This document shows, in pieces, positions 49,035 through 59,502 of a DNA stretch of 64,000 bases (positions within the stretch are counted from its first letter, which is position 1; the number at the start of each line of letters is the position of its first letter). Source of the DNA: Earliella scabrosa (taxonomy: Eukaryota; Basidiomycota; Agaricomycetes; Polyporales; Polyporaceae); assembly GCA_022605405.1 (NCBI GenBank), contig JABYQQ010000001.1, positions 2,666,001 to 2,730,000 of the forward strand, in the 5' to 3' direction. The notes under the pieces were generated by a model. It was not told the origin of the DNA. It ran no database searches and worked only from the letters and a program-made list of their open reading frames with translations. Position numbers and translations under genes: made by a program.

Positions 49035-49722
49035 GATGGTGGTGGCTGTATGATGGTGGTACGATGGTGTTAAGTGTTGGAGGTTCGTGTGTTGAAGGAC
49101 CGTCTATCCCCCCTCAGTAGGTCCCATCGTCTGCCTAGGGGAGACAAGGTTCGTGTCCAACAAGCTGAACAACGGCGCTTACAACGCTTGCATTAGAGTT
49201 GCTTCTGGCGCTTGATTGCCTACAGCTCCATAGTGCCACAGAAGTCCTGGCTTAGTCTCGCCGAGGTAAAATATACATAAGTGTTAAGAGACGCAATCCA
49301 TCGGGTCACTATGACCTGGGGAGATCGCCGCGAATAATGAGCGCATATGTAGCATGCTCATAATGGTCTCCAAATATGAATTATTGCAGCCCACAGCACG
49401 AAACAGGCTGCAGCACAACATCGACGGGCAACATGAGACCAACGTTCAGCATCTCTGTCCAACGCCTGACGAAAAGCGGCGGGTGAGTGTATGTTTGTGT
49501 GTGTACGTGTGCGGTACGATGTGATGTGTACAATGTGCGGTCCGGGTTAGATCGGTCAGTGAGTGCGTGCGAGCGTACAAGCGTGCAGAGATAGCAGCAA
49601 GAAGGGGAGCAGGACGAGGACGATGATCAGCAGCGAACACAGATAGATGACGCTCCCAACCGCGAGTAGCCACAAGGGCGCGTAACGAGCGCGCACGATG
49701 CTGATGCGCGACGCTCGCGTCT
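49035..49722. other. intergenic region
   Basis: Promoter of the 181-aa gene and 3' end of the protease gene. A short GT-rich patch (gtgtatgtttgtgtgtgtac) lies near 49489-49508. No gene seen. Confidence 0.55.
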
Positions 49723-51824
49723 TCATGCCAAAGCGACCAGGGACGAGACCACGCTCGCGACGAGCGCGACAGCAACACCCGTCAATGTTGAAGCACCGAG
49801 CGATGCCGGAGAGAGCGCCGCAGCGGCGTTGGAGCCTTCGGTCGGGTTCAACTGACCAGCTGTCAACGAAGAAAGGTCATCAGTATCGTAACAGATGCAG
49901 CGATTGACAGGTGTCGAGATGGACATGGGTGGCGGGGGAGCGAGATGGATGGGAAGATGGGATGATGGGAGAAGGCGGTAAGTAGACGGGCAACTCACAT
50001 GCGGGCGACCCAGACGCCAGCGGGTCGTCGGGCGATCCAAACGTCGCGCTCGGGAGCGTCGTCGGCGCACCTGTGTCGACAGTCGTGGACGGGCGGAGCG
50101 GCGTGGGGATGGCGGTTTGCGAGAGCGGAAGCGGAAGAGACGAATCAGAACCAATCACAGACGAGGACGAACCAGCGACGGAAACGGGACGAGAAGATGA
50201 AGAAGGTGCAGGAGAAGAGGGGGCTTGTCAAATTCACATTGACTGCTATGTGAAGGGATGTAGGAGAATCACATACCGGACGAACCGCCCGCCGCGTCCG
50301 ACAGCTGCGCGAAACCGACCGAGGGCGGGTCCGCGCGGAAGACGCTGTAGACGTTTTTCTGAAAATAGACGAGATGCGTGAGCACTGGTCGCGAAGCTAA
50401 GTTAAGCATGGCGACGGACCAGGAAGGTGTCACCGACGACCCAGGTTGGGTTGCCTCCCCCACTGCCGATGTTGGAGCCGAGAGAGAGGTCGAAGATACC
50501 GCCCAAGCAGAGGCCGGGGGCGACTCGCCCCAAGTTCATGTCCGCAGTGCTGATGGGCCAGAGCTTGCCGCCGAACGCCATCGCAATGTCGACCTCGGTG
50601 TCGCACGCTGCGGACGCAAGAACAATTCACTGTCAGCCGAGAATAACTCCGAGCTATTTGTGAGTACTCACGGAAAGCCCAGAAGCCCTCCATCTGTCCC
50701 CCAAGGGGCTGCGCGCCGTCAATGGCGCCGTAAATGGCGTTCACGGCACTCGAGGGCCCGCCGATCAGCGTGGTGCCGGTGTCGATCGCGGAGAGCGCAG
50801 CGTCGCCGGTGGGGATACGCACGGCCTGACCTTGAACGGTGACGCCTGCGCTCACGTCATGAGTTGTCGTTGAATATGAGATTGAGGGCAAGATGGGATG
50901 ATGTGTGGGAGAGAGGCAATATGAGTGGAGAAACGTTACGTACCGGTCATTTCGAGGAGCCAGAACGTCGGGCGGGCCGCGTTCGCGAGCGGGATGAACT
51001 CGATGTCACCGGTGAACAGGGAGCTGTTCGTGCCGCCGAGTGTCATGACGCCGCCGGGCTGTTCCTCGGGCGGGTTCACGTCGTCGATATGGCGCTCGAG
51101 CCAGAAGGAGATCTCGGGCGAGTTGAACTGGTCGTTGTTGAGCAGCGTCTCCCAGAAAGGGGTGGCGCGCGTGGATGCGAGGTCCTCGAAGGCGAGACCG
51201 AGGATGCCGGAGACGTCGCCGTCGAGCAGGCCGTCGGTCATCTCCTGCACGACGAGGAATCGTTGGGGGTCGACGGTGAAGCCCGCCATCTGGACGGTGT
51301 CCTGGGCGAGGAGGCCGATGACGTCCCCGCTGCCGTAACGGATGCGGACAGTCTGCGCCTGGCCGGTCGTACTGGGCACGAGCTGGACGGAGGACGACTG
51401 GCTCGGGTCGAAGGGGGGCGTCTGGCCGCAGGAGAGACACTGGTTGCCGGCGACCCAAAGGTCGGAGGAGCCGGTGTCTAGGACGACCTTGAACGACTGA
51501 GGAGGGTTGCCGATCGTGACGACACCGAGGTAGGACGCATCGGCGTGCTTGGGACGGTGTTTGGGTGCAGAGAGGAGGACGAGGGGCTAGAGGACGCACC
51601 TGGTTGATGACTGGGACGCCTACGGTCTGGGCACGCTTTGCGGGGGCTCCAGCCTTGAAGCCGTACTTGCTGCGAAGGAAGTCGGCGTTGGAAGCATAGC
51701 GGCTCGTGGAAGCATTGTGAGAGCCTGATCTGCGGGCGAGGGGAATGTGGAGGGGCGGGGGGATGTAAGTCGGGGACGCAGCGACAGCAATGGCGAGCGA
51801 GAGCAATGGAAGAAGGGTATACAT
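49723..51824 (-). CDS. pepsin-family aspartic protease, secreted, probably GPI-anchored
   Basis: Predicted 544-aa A1-family endopeptidase. Exons: 51600-51824, 50944-51547, 50672-50845, 50420-50607, 50277-50358, 49999-50223, 49723-49859; they join in frame exactly. The N-terminus is a signal peptide (MYTLLPLLSLAIAVAASP), followed by a propeptide with a KR site near residue 64. Both catalytic motifs are present, VVLDTGSSDLWV and SAIDTGTTLIGG, with the flap-type IRYGSGDVIGLLAQDTV and the C-lobe WVVGDTFLKNVYSVF. After the catalytic unit comes a Ser/Thr/Pro-rich stalk of about 100 residues. The end is small residues plus a hydrophobic tail (TLTGVAVALVASVVSSLVAL), the pattern of a GPI-attachment signal as in yapsins. 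It would act at the cell surface or in the wall. Substrates are unknown. Confidence 0.92.
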
Positions 51825-53276
51825 TGCGAGGAAGAGTGAAGGAGCGGACGCACTGGGCGTCGAGGAGAAAGAAAGACGAGGAAGAGGGTTCGAGCGAGGG
51901 AAGGGTCGTTCCAGCGTTCACACACTGTCCACGGGCTGACGGGAAGATGGACAGTGGCAGTCGGAGGCGTCCGCGATGCAGAATACAAAGCCAGCGTCCG
52001 TCGCCGCGCAGAACAGGGCCGAGCGGAGGAGTTGCTTGGGCTGAGCCAGGCTGAGCAGTCCCCGACCCAGAGATCGGGCTCGCCGCTCTCGCGAGAGGCC
52101 AGCAGAGTGGAACGTGCTTCAATCCCACTCTCCCGGGTCATCGGCCCGCACGCCCAGTCCCTTGGCGCCTCTTTCCCGTCACAACTTCTAGGAGTTGTCT
52201 CAACTTGTCAGGAGTTGTTCAACCCTTCTTGAAGCTTGAGCTTGAGTCCTCGATTCTGTACACCTCACGCAGAGCCTCGCGCTGTGCATGGAATGGGATT
52301 TGTTGACCTGTGTCCTAGGGCGTGGATCCTACTACACATCTACTATCGTGTGTCTCTCTCCGCGGGAACCTCACTTACCGGACAGTTTCATCCTGCGCTC
52401 CATCTGACGGTTCGACTTTTGCAAGTCCGCACCAACAGCATTCTTCTGACCCGTTCATTGGTGCTCTCAGGACATGACATATTGAACGCCCGTATAGCCC
52501 TCCTGAGCCCCTCGATTGATTTTGTGAGTGTTATTACTGCGTACTGCTTTCGGGCTTCTCCTGGCTCACCTAGAAGTTGATAGGCATCACGGACTCCCAC
52601 CATACGTCGTCACCGCCGTAGGCATCGCACTGACGTACAAAAACACATCACGTGCATATTCAATCCTTCAGGAATTCATCTCCATCTGCCCTCAAACAAG
52701 TTCCCAGAGTGGCAGAGACCGCTCGCGTGTATACCAATGAACGCTCTTCACGCGATGACTGCCTGCAAAACATATGTTCAGCTATAGCGCAATCCTGCCA
52801 CTAGGATGCCGGCATGTGTCTATGTCTTGTGCGTGGTTTCGTCGGTGACTGGTGTCGCAATCTGCCGGCCGCCGATTGCGGATGCTAATGGTCGCTCACA
52901 CAGACTGTCGTACTGTACTAGACAGGCAGAATGGAAAAAGGCAACACCGGGGACTCTTATCGCCGAAGCTATCACTTCGGACAGCCGCACACGTACGTCT
53001 CTCACCACTCTCCCCGCACACACGTTCTCTGAATACCGTCACCCACTGCTACGTTGCCGGGATCCTCCACCAGGGGTTTCCTCGACCACTCGATCCTCCT
53101 ACGGCGGTCGGCGCCGCGCACTTAAACTCCTACCCCACGTTAACCGCCAGCCTTTGATTGGCTAGGATTGCTATGTGCGGAGGGAAGTTTTCTGAGGTGA
53201 GTGTCACACTCATCGCCCAGCCCCATCATTACACACACACCTCGGTCTACGTACACCCTCTCATCGCCTTGCAGGG
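51825..53276. other. protease upstream region and intergenic stretch
   Basis: Likely protease promoter. Two adjacent 20-nt near-copies, each an inverted repeat (acaact..agttgt), lie at 52181-52220. No gene is supported elsewhere in the stretch. A possible short exon at about 53172-53195 (ATG, then gtgagt) precedes the small ORF at 53277. Confidence 0.5.
52181..52220. repeat. paired short inverted repeats upstream of the protease
   Basis: acaacttctaggagttgt (52181-52198) and caacttgtcaggagttgt (52201-52218) are near-identical direct copies, each with caact and agttg arms around a 6-8 nt centre. They lie about 360 nt upstream of the protease start. They could be regulator-binding sites; this is inference. 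Confidence 0.5.
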
Positions 53277-53573
53277 ATGGCCGGGGTGTTCGAACAAGAG
53301 CCAACATCCCAGGCAAATTATCGAAGATTGCGGTCTCGCAGCCGCGTCTGGCTCTCTCACGTAGTACGCACTGCCCATCTCCCGTCGAACTACCCTGTCG
53401 TATTCTTGCCATGCTGCGAGTCCGCCTCCTCAACCTCAAGAGTATCGCCTGTCATAGCGGAGCTGCCTCCTCTACCTTGGTCACCGCCCTCGCTTGAGGA
53501 GCACCGCCGTGTCGCTGATAACCCATACTCCGACGAATACAGGGTACTCCGCAAGCTTTACTCTCACCCTTGA
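53277..53573 (+). CDS. tentative small ORF (98 aa)
   Basis: ATG 53277 (context gcagggatggcc) opens a 98-residue frame ending in a charged, Pro-rich segment (SPPSLEEHRRVADNPYSDEY). A canonical intron (gtgagt to cttgcag) ends just before the ATG, so this may be an internal or terminal exon of a gene beginning near 53172; joined that way, however, a different frame is used. No domain is recognised. Confidence 0.25.
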   Translation: MAGVFEQEPTSQANYRRLRSRSRVWLSHVVRTAHLPSNYPVVFLPCCESASSTSRVSPVIAELPPLPWSPPSLEEHRRVADNPYSDEYRVLRKLYSHP

Positions 53574-54563
53574 CCGCAGTATCGCCCGCTCGCTTGTACA
53601 ACCGCCACCCGGCTCACCGTCGCAGTTCCGTAGGCCCAAAAACATATGGTTATGAAGGTGCGCCGTCCGTGGTTCACAAGTTATGTTAGCATGGCGATTC
53701 GGACTGCCACAAGGCGGCGCTTTCGGGGATGCCACGTCCTTTTTCGGGCTGCCTTTCTTCTCACCCTCGATCTCCCTTTCGGACTTGGACCCAGCACGAC
53801 GCGAGCCGACCCCTGCCTGTGCGCGGCGTTCGAGGCCACTTCGCGGCGCAAATATCGTCAAGCCCGGCGTTTGGCGGGCTAAGACGTAGAGGTGCACGAG
53901 GTGCGAGCAGTGTGCCGCCGCTCAACGCCAGCCGCCCAAAGCCGCCCGCCGCTTCCGACCGTGCATCCTGTATGCGGATATAATACCGGTGCGTTCCCTC
54001 GACCCAACACTCCTGTGTGGTAGATCTGAGCGGGCGCGGACAGGATGGAATGAGTGGTCTGCGCACCTTCGCCTCTATCGCCAGCACATCCTTGCCTCCA
54101 CAGCCCGGTGGCGCAGGGAGCAAGGTTGTTCAAGATGATCCTGCTATGCAACTCGCGAAGTGGCCTGGTAGACCAACCGTAGTGTCCAAGACCATATCGG
54201 CCGTCCGCACTTGGGATGAGGCACACTGCTCTATGTTGAATACCCGACAACCGCAATACCCTTGGATGACAAAGTCACTCGAAGGCGGTGGTCGCGGCGA
54301 TGGAGCCGCGAAATCGACAATGTTTTCTACACATGGTAGGTGGTTAATGGCCCCGATCGCCGCATTACCCTTGACCCCAGTCAACCTTTTAGACGTTGCT
54401 TGCGATTTCAGCGACGCAGCCTAAACCAATCGCCCGCCGTCTACCGTATAAATCGCCCCCGTTCGCTCTCGACCGGTTTCACACAATCACCTCGCCCTCC
54501 GCACCCGTCACTCGCCTCTCTCACCTGTCACTCCTCAACGCTCGCTATTCCTGTTGGTGCGCC
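53574..54563. other. intergenic stretch before the tandem family
   Basis: Open fragments with protein-like composition occur (plus 53683-53889, and plus 54017-54314 followed by a gtaggt donor), but no complete model was obtained. C/T-rich sequence at 54470-54560 is the likely promoter of the next gene. Confidence 0.4.
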
Positions 54564-55391
54564 ATGTATCAGAACGAGTGGTTCGACCAATCCCGTCAAA
54601 TAAATGGCGTAGGATACGAGCCATGGGGCCAGGTACGCTCTGCCGTTGGGGAGAGTGCCACAATCGGTCGCATATTGCTGACGTTGTGCCCGCCCGCCAG
54701 CTCCCCCAGGGTCACAACATACCGAGCGTCCCGCAGTACGCCACGGCACCCATCGGAATACCAGGCCCAGCTCCAACTATCGCCACCGAATATCGCTTCC
54801 ACGAGCTACGGCAAAACCCATACGACCGCGGGCAGCTGATCCCCGCCGGCCGTCAACTACCCACCGTGGAATTCCACAACTTCCCTCTGGGCGATGCGCT
54901 GGTGGGCAACACGTGCTCGCTCGTCGGCCGCGGGACGTTTGCATGGCCGGAGAACTTCTGCACTGCTCAGAAGATGGCGATCGCGTTTTGTGTGCGTCCT
55001 TCGCTTGGCGCTGCGCCTCCGTTCTTTATGTCAATGTTCTCACACATTGGTACATAGCTCCCTGACCGCGAACCCCACAACCATCAGTGCACTCTGCGCT
55101 CCGCGAAGGGTGGACCGCCACGGATGGAGCGGCTCGCGCAGGCTATCGCACGCGAACTCCAGGATATCTTGGTACGCGCTCGTGTTGTGTATACATCATA
55201 GCCGCTTAGTTCTGATCGCAATGGTGCGCTCGCCGCAGATCAATAAACCCTATGTCTGGTACGGACGCGTCCTTTCCCTGGACGACCTCGTGCTTGTCAG
55301 AGTTGAGCACGTGTCGAAGGGGAGCTTGCAGCCGGTCGTGGCTGTGGATCGCACGCGCCTCGGTGCTACGACGGCGAACCATTCGTTCTGA
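54564..55391 (+). CDS. tandem-family paralogue 1, unknown function
   Basis: Exons 54564-54632, 54701-54991, 55058-55171 and 55239-55391 join in phase 0 throughout, giving 208 aa. A short N-terminus (INGVGYEPWGQLPQGHN) leads into the shared domain: NPYDRGQLIPAGRQLPTVEF, FPLGDAL, AWPENF, AQKMAIAF, then the 114-nt exon encoding MERLAQAIARELQDIL. The last exon has YGRVLSLDDLVLVRVEHVSK followed by GSLQPVVAV. The domain recalls an uncharacterised family I remember from agaricomycete genomes, with an LA..IA helix and a terminal HVSxGSxQP motif; no activity is known to me. There is no signal peptide or membrane segment. It is probably cytosolic or nuclear. Confidence 0.75.
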
Positions 55392-58355
55392 TCCTTCGTG
55401 GAGGACCGCGGAGTTCTGTCTCTTGCTCGTTTGCCGCATCACGAACGCTGGGAGTGGAGGACATTGAAATTTCGGACTGTCGGACGAATACGGAAAGATA
55501 GAACGATTCAAATGGGATCTGGTAGGAGGTCTTGTACAATTGTCAGACAATGTCGTAGGAATGTTGTAGGATCATCGTGATAGTTCTATGCGCTCTGGGT
55601 GCTACTGTGTACGAGACGCTGTCGTGTCGTGTCGAGGTACTCAAACCGAGGGATTTTCCTTTGCCCGCCGGGTGAGCCCGTGTTTCTCCGGTGGGTTTAT
55701 AAGTTCTGTGGTCTTATCTTCGCTTTTCAGCTTGCGGGAAGTACCCTTGTATCTATGGAGAGCTCAGAGCTAGGGGTAGAATGTGGCGCAGCGGTCGACA
55801 GGGGATTGATGGAGGCAAAGTCGATGATGCGCTCGCAGAGCTCAATGGGGAGTCGTGAGTTCTGCATCGGTGCGACGGGATCCTGTTACTGCGTAAGTGA
55901 CTTGTTGCATATGCGCAATCAGATAGCGTCTGGAGGTAGTGGTCAAGTACTTACTACATACGCTCGAGCCATCGCTGCGCGCTAGCATGCCGTAACAGAC
56001 TTGCGACGTCTTTGTCATACTCCGACAACGCAGGTAACCAAAAATGAGTCTGGTGCCAGAGGATGTCAGTGTCCAAGATTGGATCATTCTAATCCATCCG
56101 ATAACAGCACTCTGAGTGTCGGCGTCAACGTCATTAGGCTGGTCGCATGATCAACGCGGCGCTGGCTGCCCAGGGAACAACCCGAGCCGATATGCTCCGA
56201 TTGAAGACCGGCGAGGGCAGCGCACCATACTGCCTGAGCGCACTGGGGTGTTTCAGTTTGCGTGGTGGCCTGGACGGGCTATACTCGGAGAGCTGATGGC
56301 GGAAATTCGAATCTCTATACAGTGATGCTGTGGAGGATGGATGGCGACTATGATGCTGTGGAGCAGGGCGACAGTGATGCTGTGGGGGAGGGCGGCCCCC
56401 GTACCTGGGACCACCTCCGACCTCGGGCCTCGTGCGTCGTCCGTGATGGTGCCAAAACGGCTGACAGTGAAGCAGAGTCATGACCGTGCCATCGTAAAAC
56501 GGGAAGCGCTTCCCGCGTTTCTGATCCGCAGATTCACTTTCAGTGTTGTAGAGGCTACTTCAACTGATTGGTACTAAAGGTGGTCACTCACACTCTGTGT
56601 ACTATACTACTTGGAGAGTCAGGGTTCGGAAGCGAGTACTGGAAGAACACGACGCGAACCCGCGAGAAAGGTCAATCGTGATCCTGACGGGATCTTCCGG
56701 GCTGAAAAAATCTATCCTCTAAATCCCCGCCTGTCTGAAACAAGCAAAGGCATACCATTCCACATAATATCACAAACCACACTTCCGATGCACAGTACTA
56801 CTGCACGAGATAGTAGATACCGCAAGCACAGTGGCTGTGCAGCGTGAGAACAACTGGCGACTACCGAGGCGCCGCGTGTCTGGCTTCGCCGGGAGGGAGA
56901 CAGGAGGACACCTATAGGCTATGAACGTACGTGAACGTTTGAACTCTCAGAACTGGGCTTGCCGAGGGGAACTCGTGGTGGACAGTGAGCGCTGAGCGCG
57001 CCGCCGTCCGGGACGCGGCAACCGGCGCGACTCGCGCTGCCGAAATCGGTGCTCCTCCTCCTCGTCGCCGAAGGACAGCGATACACGCCGATGTAGTACG
57101 TTCTACTACAGACTAAGTACAGTCACAATTGTGATACGTAAAGGTACGTAAGTGCATACACGTTCTGCTTATGCTCAGCACTGAGTAAGTATCGTCCCAC
57201 TAGTACTCGTTGCTGCTCAGGCTGGCATGCTCCGACATCGAATAACGGCGGCCGGCCCAGCGAGTGCTATCTTGAGCGCAGAACGGTGATCTTCCAGACC
57301 CCAAAATTTAACCAGACCCAGTTAATCAAACAAGAAGTACAAGATAGAAATCAGTATGAGACCGAGTCGTCGGACACGGAGCGCCCTTCTTCATGACTCA
57401 CCGCACGGGCTGACTATGCGATGTCTGCCAGTCATGGAAATGCGGCGATAGGTGGGTCTGAAATGATGAATCTCATTTCCTGATCTCCCTTAAATCTATT
57501 CTGATACACGGGCTAGCTGGGGGCCACAGCCAAATCCAACCTCCCGCCCGGTCACACACGCTGCGCGGTACTCCTGCGACGCTTCGCCGTTCTCCATTAT
57601 GCAGTGGGAGCACGATCCATCTCAATATAAGAACTCCAACCTCCGTTCCGATGCAAGCGTAGGTCCTTCTCCGGTTCACGATCACTATGGCGATCGCCCG
57701 TGCGCCCGACTCGGAGTGGCCCCGCCGCCCTTTGCCTCTCGAACTATGTAAGTACTCAATAATATTAGTTGTTCCCAATTGATGCAAATATTCGAGTAAA
57801 AATTTCCAGTTATCCACTCAGAGCGCTGCTGCGGAAGTCTGCCATCAAGATCCGCCTAACTTATATAAGACTACGCAGACGGTGACATAGCATGGTTCGA
57901 ATAACACACCTCTGGGGCCCGATAGCGTCTGGGGCAATGGACATCAGATATGCCGCATATCATGGATCTGATCAGGAATCTTCGACATACCTGCGGTGTC
58001 ATGCATGGCCCATCTAGCTTACTACCCCGACGGCTACAGCCCTCCGTCGCCCTAGTACAGCCATCGGACTTCGAGTAAGTAGTGGACGCTCTCCCTCTCC
58101 CCCGCGAGCCTTGAACCTGTCATTAGGGTTTTCTTCCCCTCAACATGCGGCGGATCATGTCACTCATCCCCGGTTGCTCCGCTGCTGTTCCCCATCCCTG
58201 TCGCCACACAGTATAAGGACCCTCCGCCCACCGTCCTTCATCTCGTTAACCCCTGATTCTCTATCCTCCCTCGCATTTCATCTTTCGACTTTTGCGTGTC
58301 GCGCTGTTGCTCGCTCTATCACTCGCCTGCCAACGCTCACAAACATTCGCTCCTC
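55392..58355. other. intergenic stretch between paralogues 1 and 2
   Basis: No gene is supported. A three-copy minisatellite lies at 56323-56385. Sequence from 56900 to 58050 is relatively unbiased with many stops in every frame. C/T-rich DNA at 58090-58350 probably forms the promoter of paralogue 2. Confidence 0.5.
56323..56385. repeat. short three-copy repeat around tgatgctgtgg
   Basis: tgatgctgtgg recurs at 56323, 56350 and 56375, separated by variable gat/ggcgac-rich spacers (27 and 25 nt periods). It looks like a small degenerate minisatellite. Confidence 0.6.
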
Positions 58356-59502
58356 ATGATGGTGGCCACTCATGACTCGCTCGTTCAACTTCAGAAGATA
58401 AGCGACTCCGAGCTTGGCACAAGCTACACAACGTGGACTCAGGTATGTTGTTGGACCGCACCGCATCCCCATTGCACCCTCCGACGCAGTCATTACTAGC
58501 TGCCGACTTGTCCTTCAATTCCTATGTCCCATATCGCAGCGGGCCCAGCCGCCTTGGACCCAGCACACTATGGTGCTTTCGGAACGAATGTTGGTTATCA
58601 AGTTGAGCCGTGCTATCCCATTTGGACGAGACAGGTACGTTGGGTTGTCGAATTGAGATAGACAGTATAATGCTCACAATGTACCCACGTGTCAGCTGCA
58701 TGGTGGAGGTCAGAGCACTGCTGCAAGCCTGGTACCGCAACACATGTCAAGAGAAACTTTCAGCACACCAGCAGCTGGGCTGTGTACTCCGGAGACTATG
58801 GCCGGTGATGACACCTTGTACTACGAGGTACCGCAGAATAGATACGTCCGAGGGCAGCCCATTCCGACCGATCGCCACTTGCCGACCATATACTTCAACA
58901 ACTTCCCCCTCGGTGATGCATATGCAGACACGGTATGCGCCCTTGCGGACCATGCAAAGCTCGCCTGGCCGAAACACGTCAAGGTTCCTCAGAAGATGGC
59001 CATTGTATTCTCGGTATGCCGTCATCCCTGGCAAGGCTGGCATGTTGTTTTGCTTACGCGTCGTCTTAACCCATTCTCCGTGCTAGTTCCCGGAATCTGA
59101 CGTACACAGCCATCAATACACCTTGAGCGGTGCAGGCGGTAGGCCGCCGCCGCTAAAACGGCTCACACAGGTCATCGCGATCGAGCTTCAGAAAATCCTG
59201 GTTCGTCTTCGACATCTCTACATCGCGCTAGCGTTGGGTACTTATTGCTGCCGCAGACGAAAGCGCCTTATATCAAGTGGCGCGGTCGTGTCCTCTCCCT
59301 CAATGACCTTGTGCTCGTGAAAGTCGAGCATGTGTCAAAAGGGAGCCTGCAGCCGGTCATTGCCGTCATCGACCGCGCAGCCACTGCCGTGCTGCGACCG
59401 TACGCTTTGACCCTCAGTACGTGGCCCGCCGGCTCGATGATGGCGCCTCTGGGGATGGATGTTAGCCAATATCCAGATACCTCGTATCTCTCGTCGTCTT
59501 AA
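58356..59502 (+). CDS. tandem-family paralogue 2, unknown function
   Basis: Exons 58356-58442, 58500-58634, 58696-59013, 59087-59200 and 59257-59502 join in phase 0, giving 299 aa. It has a longer N-terminus than its relatives, with NVGYQVEPCYPIWTRQLHGG matching the NGVGYEPWGQ start of paralogue 1. The shared domain follows: QNRYVRGQPIPTDRHLPTIY, NNFPLGDAY, AWPKHV, PQKMAIVF, the 114-nt exon (SHQYTLS, PPLKRLTQVIAIELQKIL), then WRGRVLSLNDLVLVKVEHVS and GSLQPVIAV. It extends about 50 residues beyond the motif. The first splice acceptor was chosen at cattactag because it alone keeps the frame into the domain. No catalytic motif is recognised. Confidence 0.75.

Noticed and set aside
58414..59086. 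Alternative frames through exons of tandem paralogue 2
   Set aside because: They are out of frame with the conserved domain shared by all three paralogues; the acceptor at 58499 restores the correct frame.
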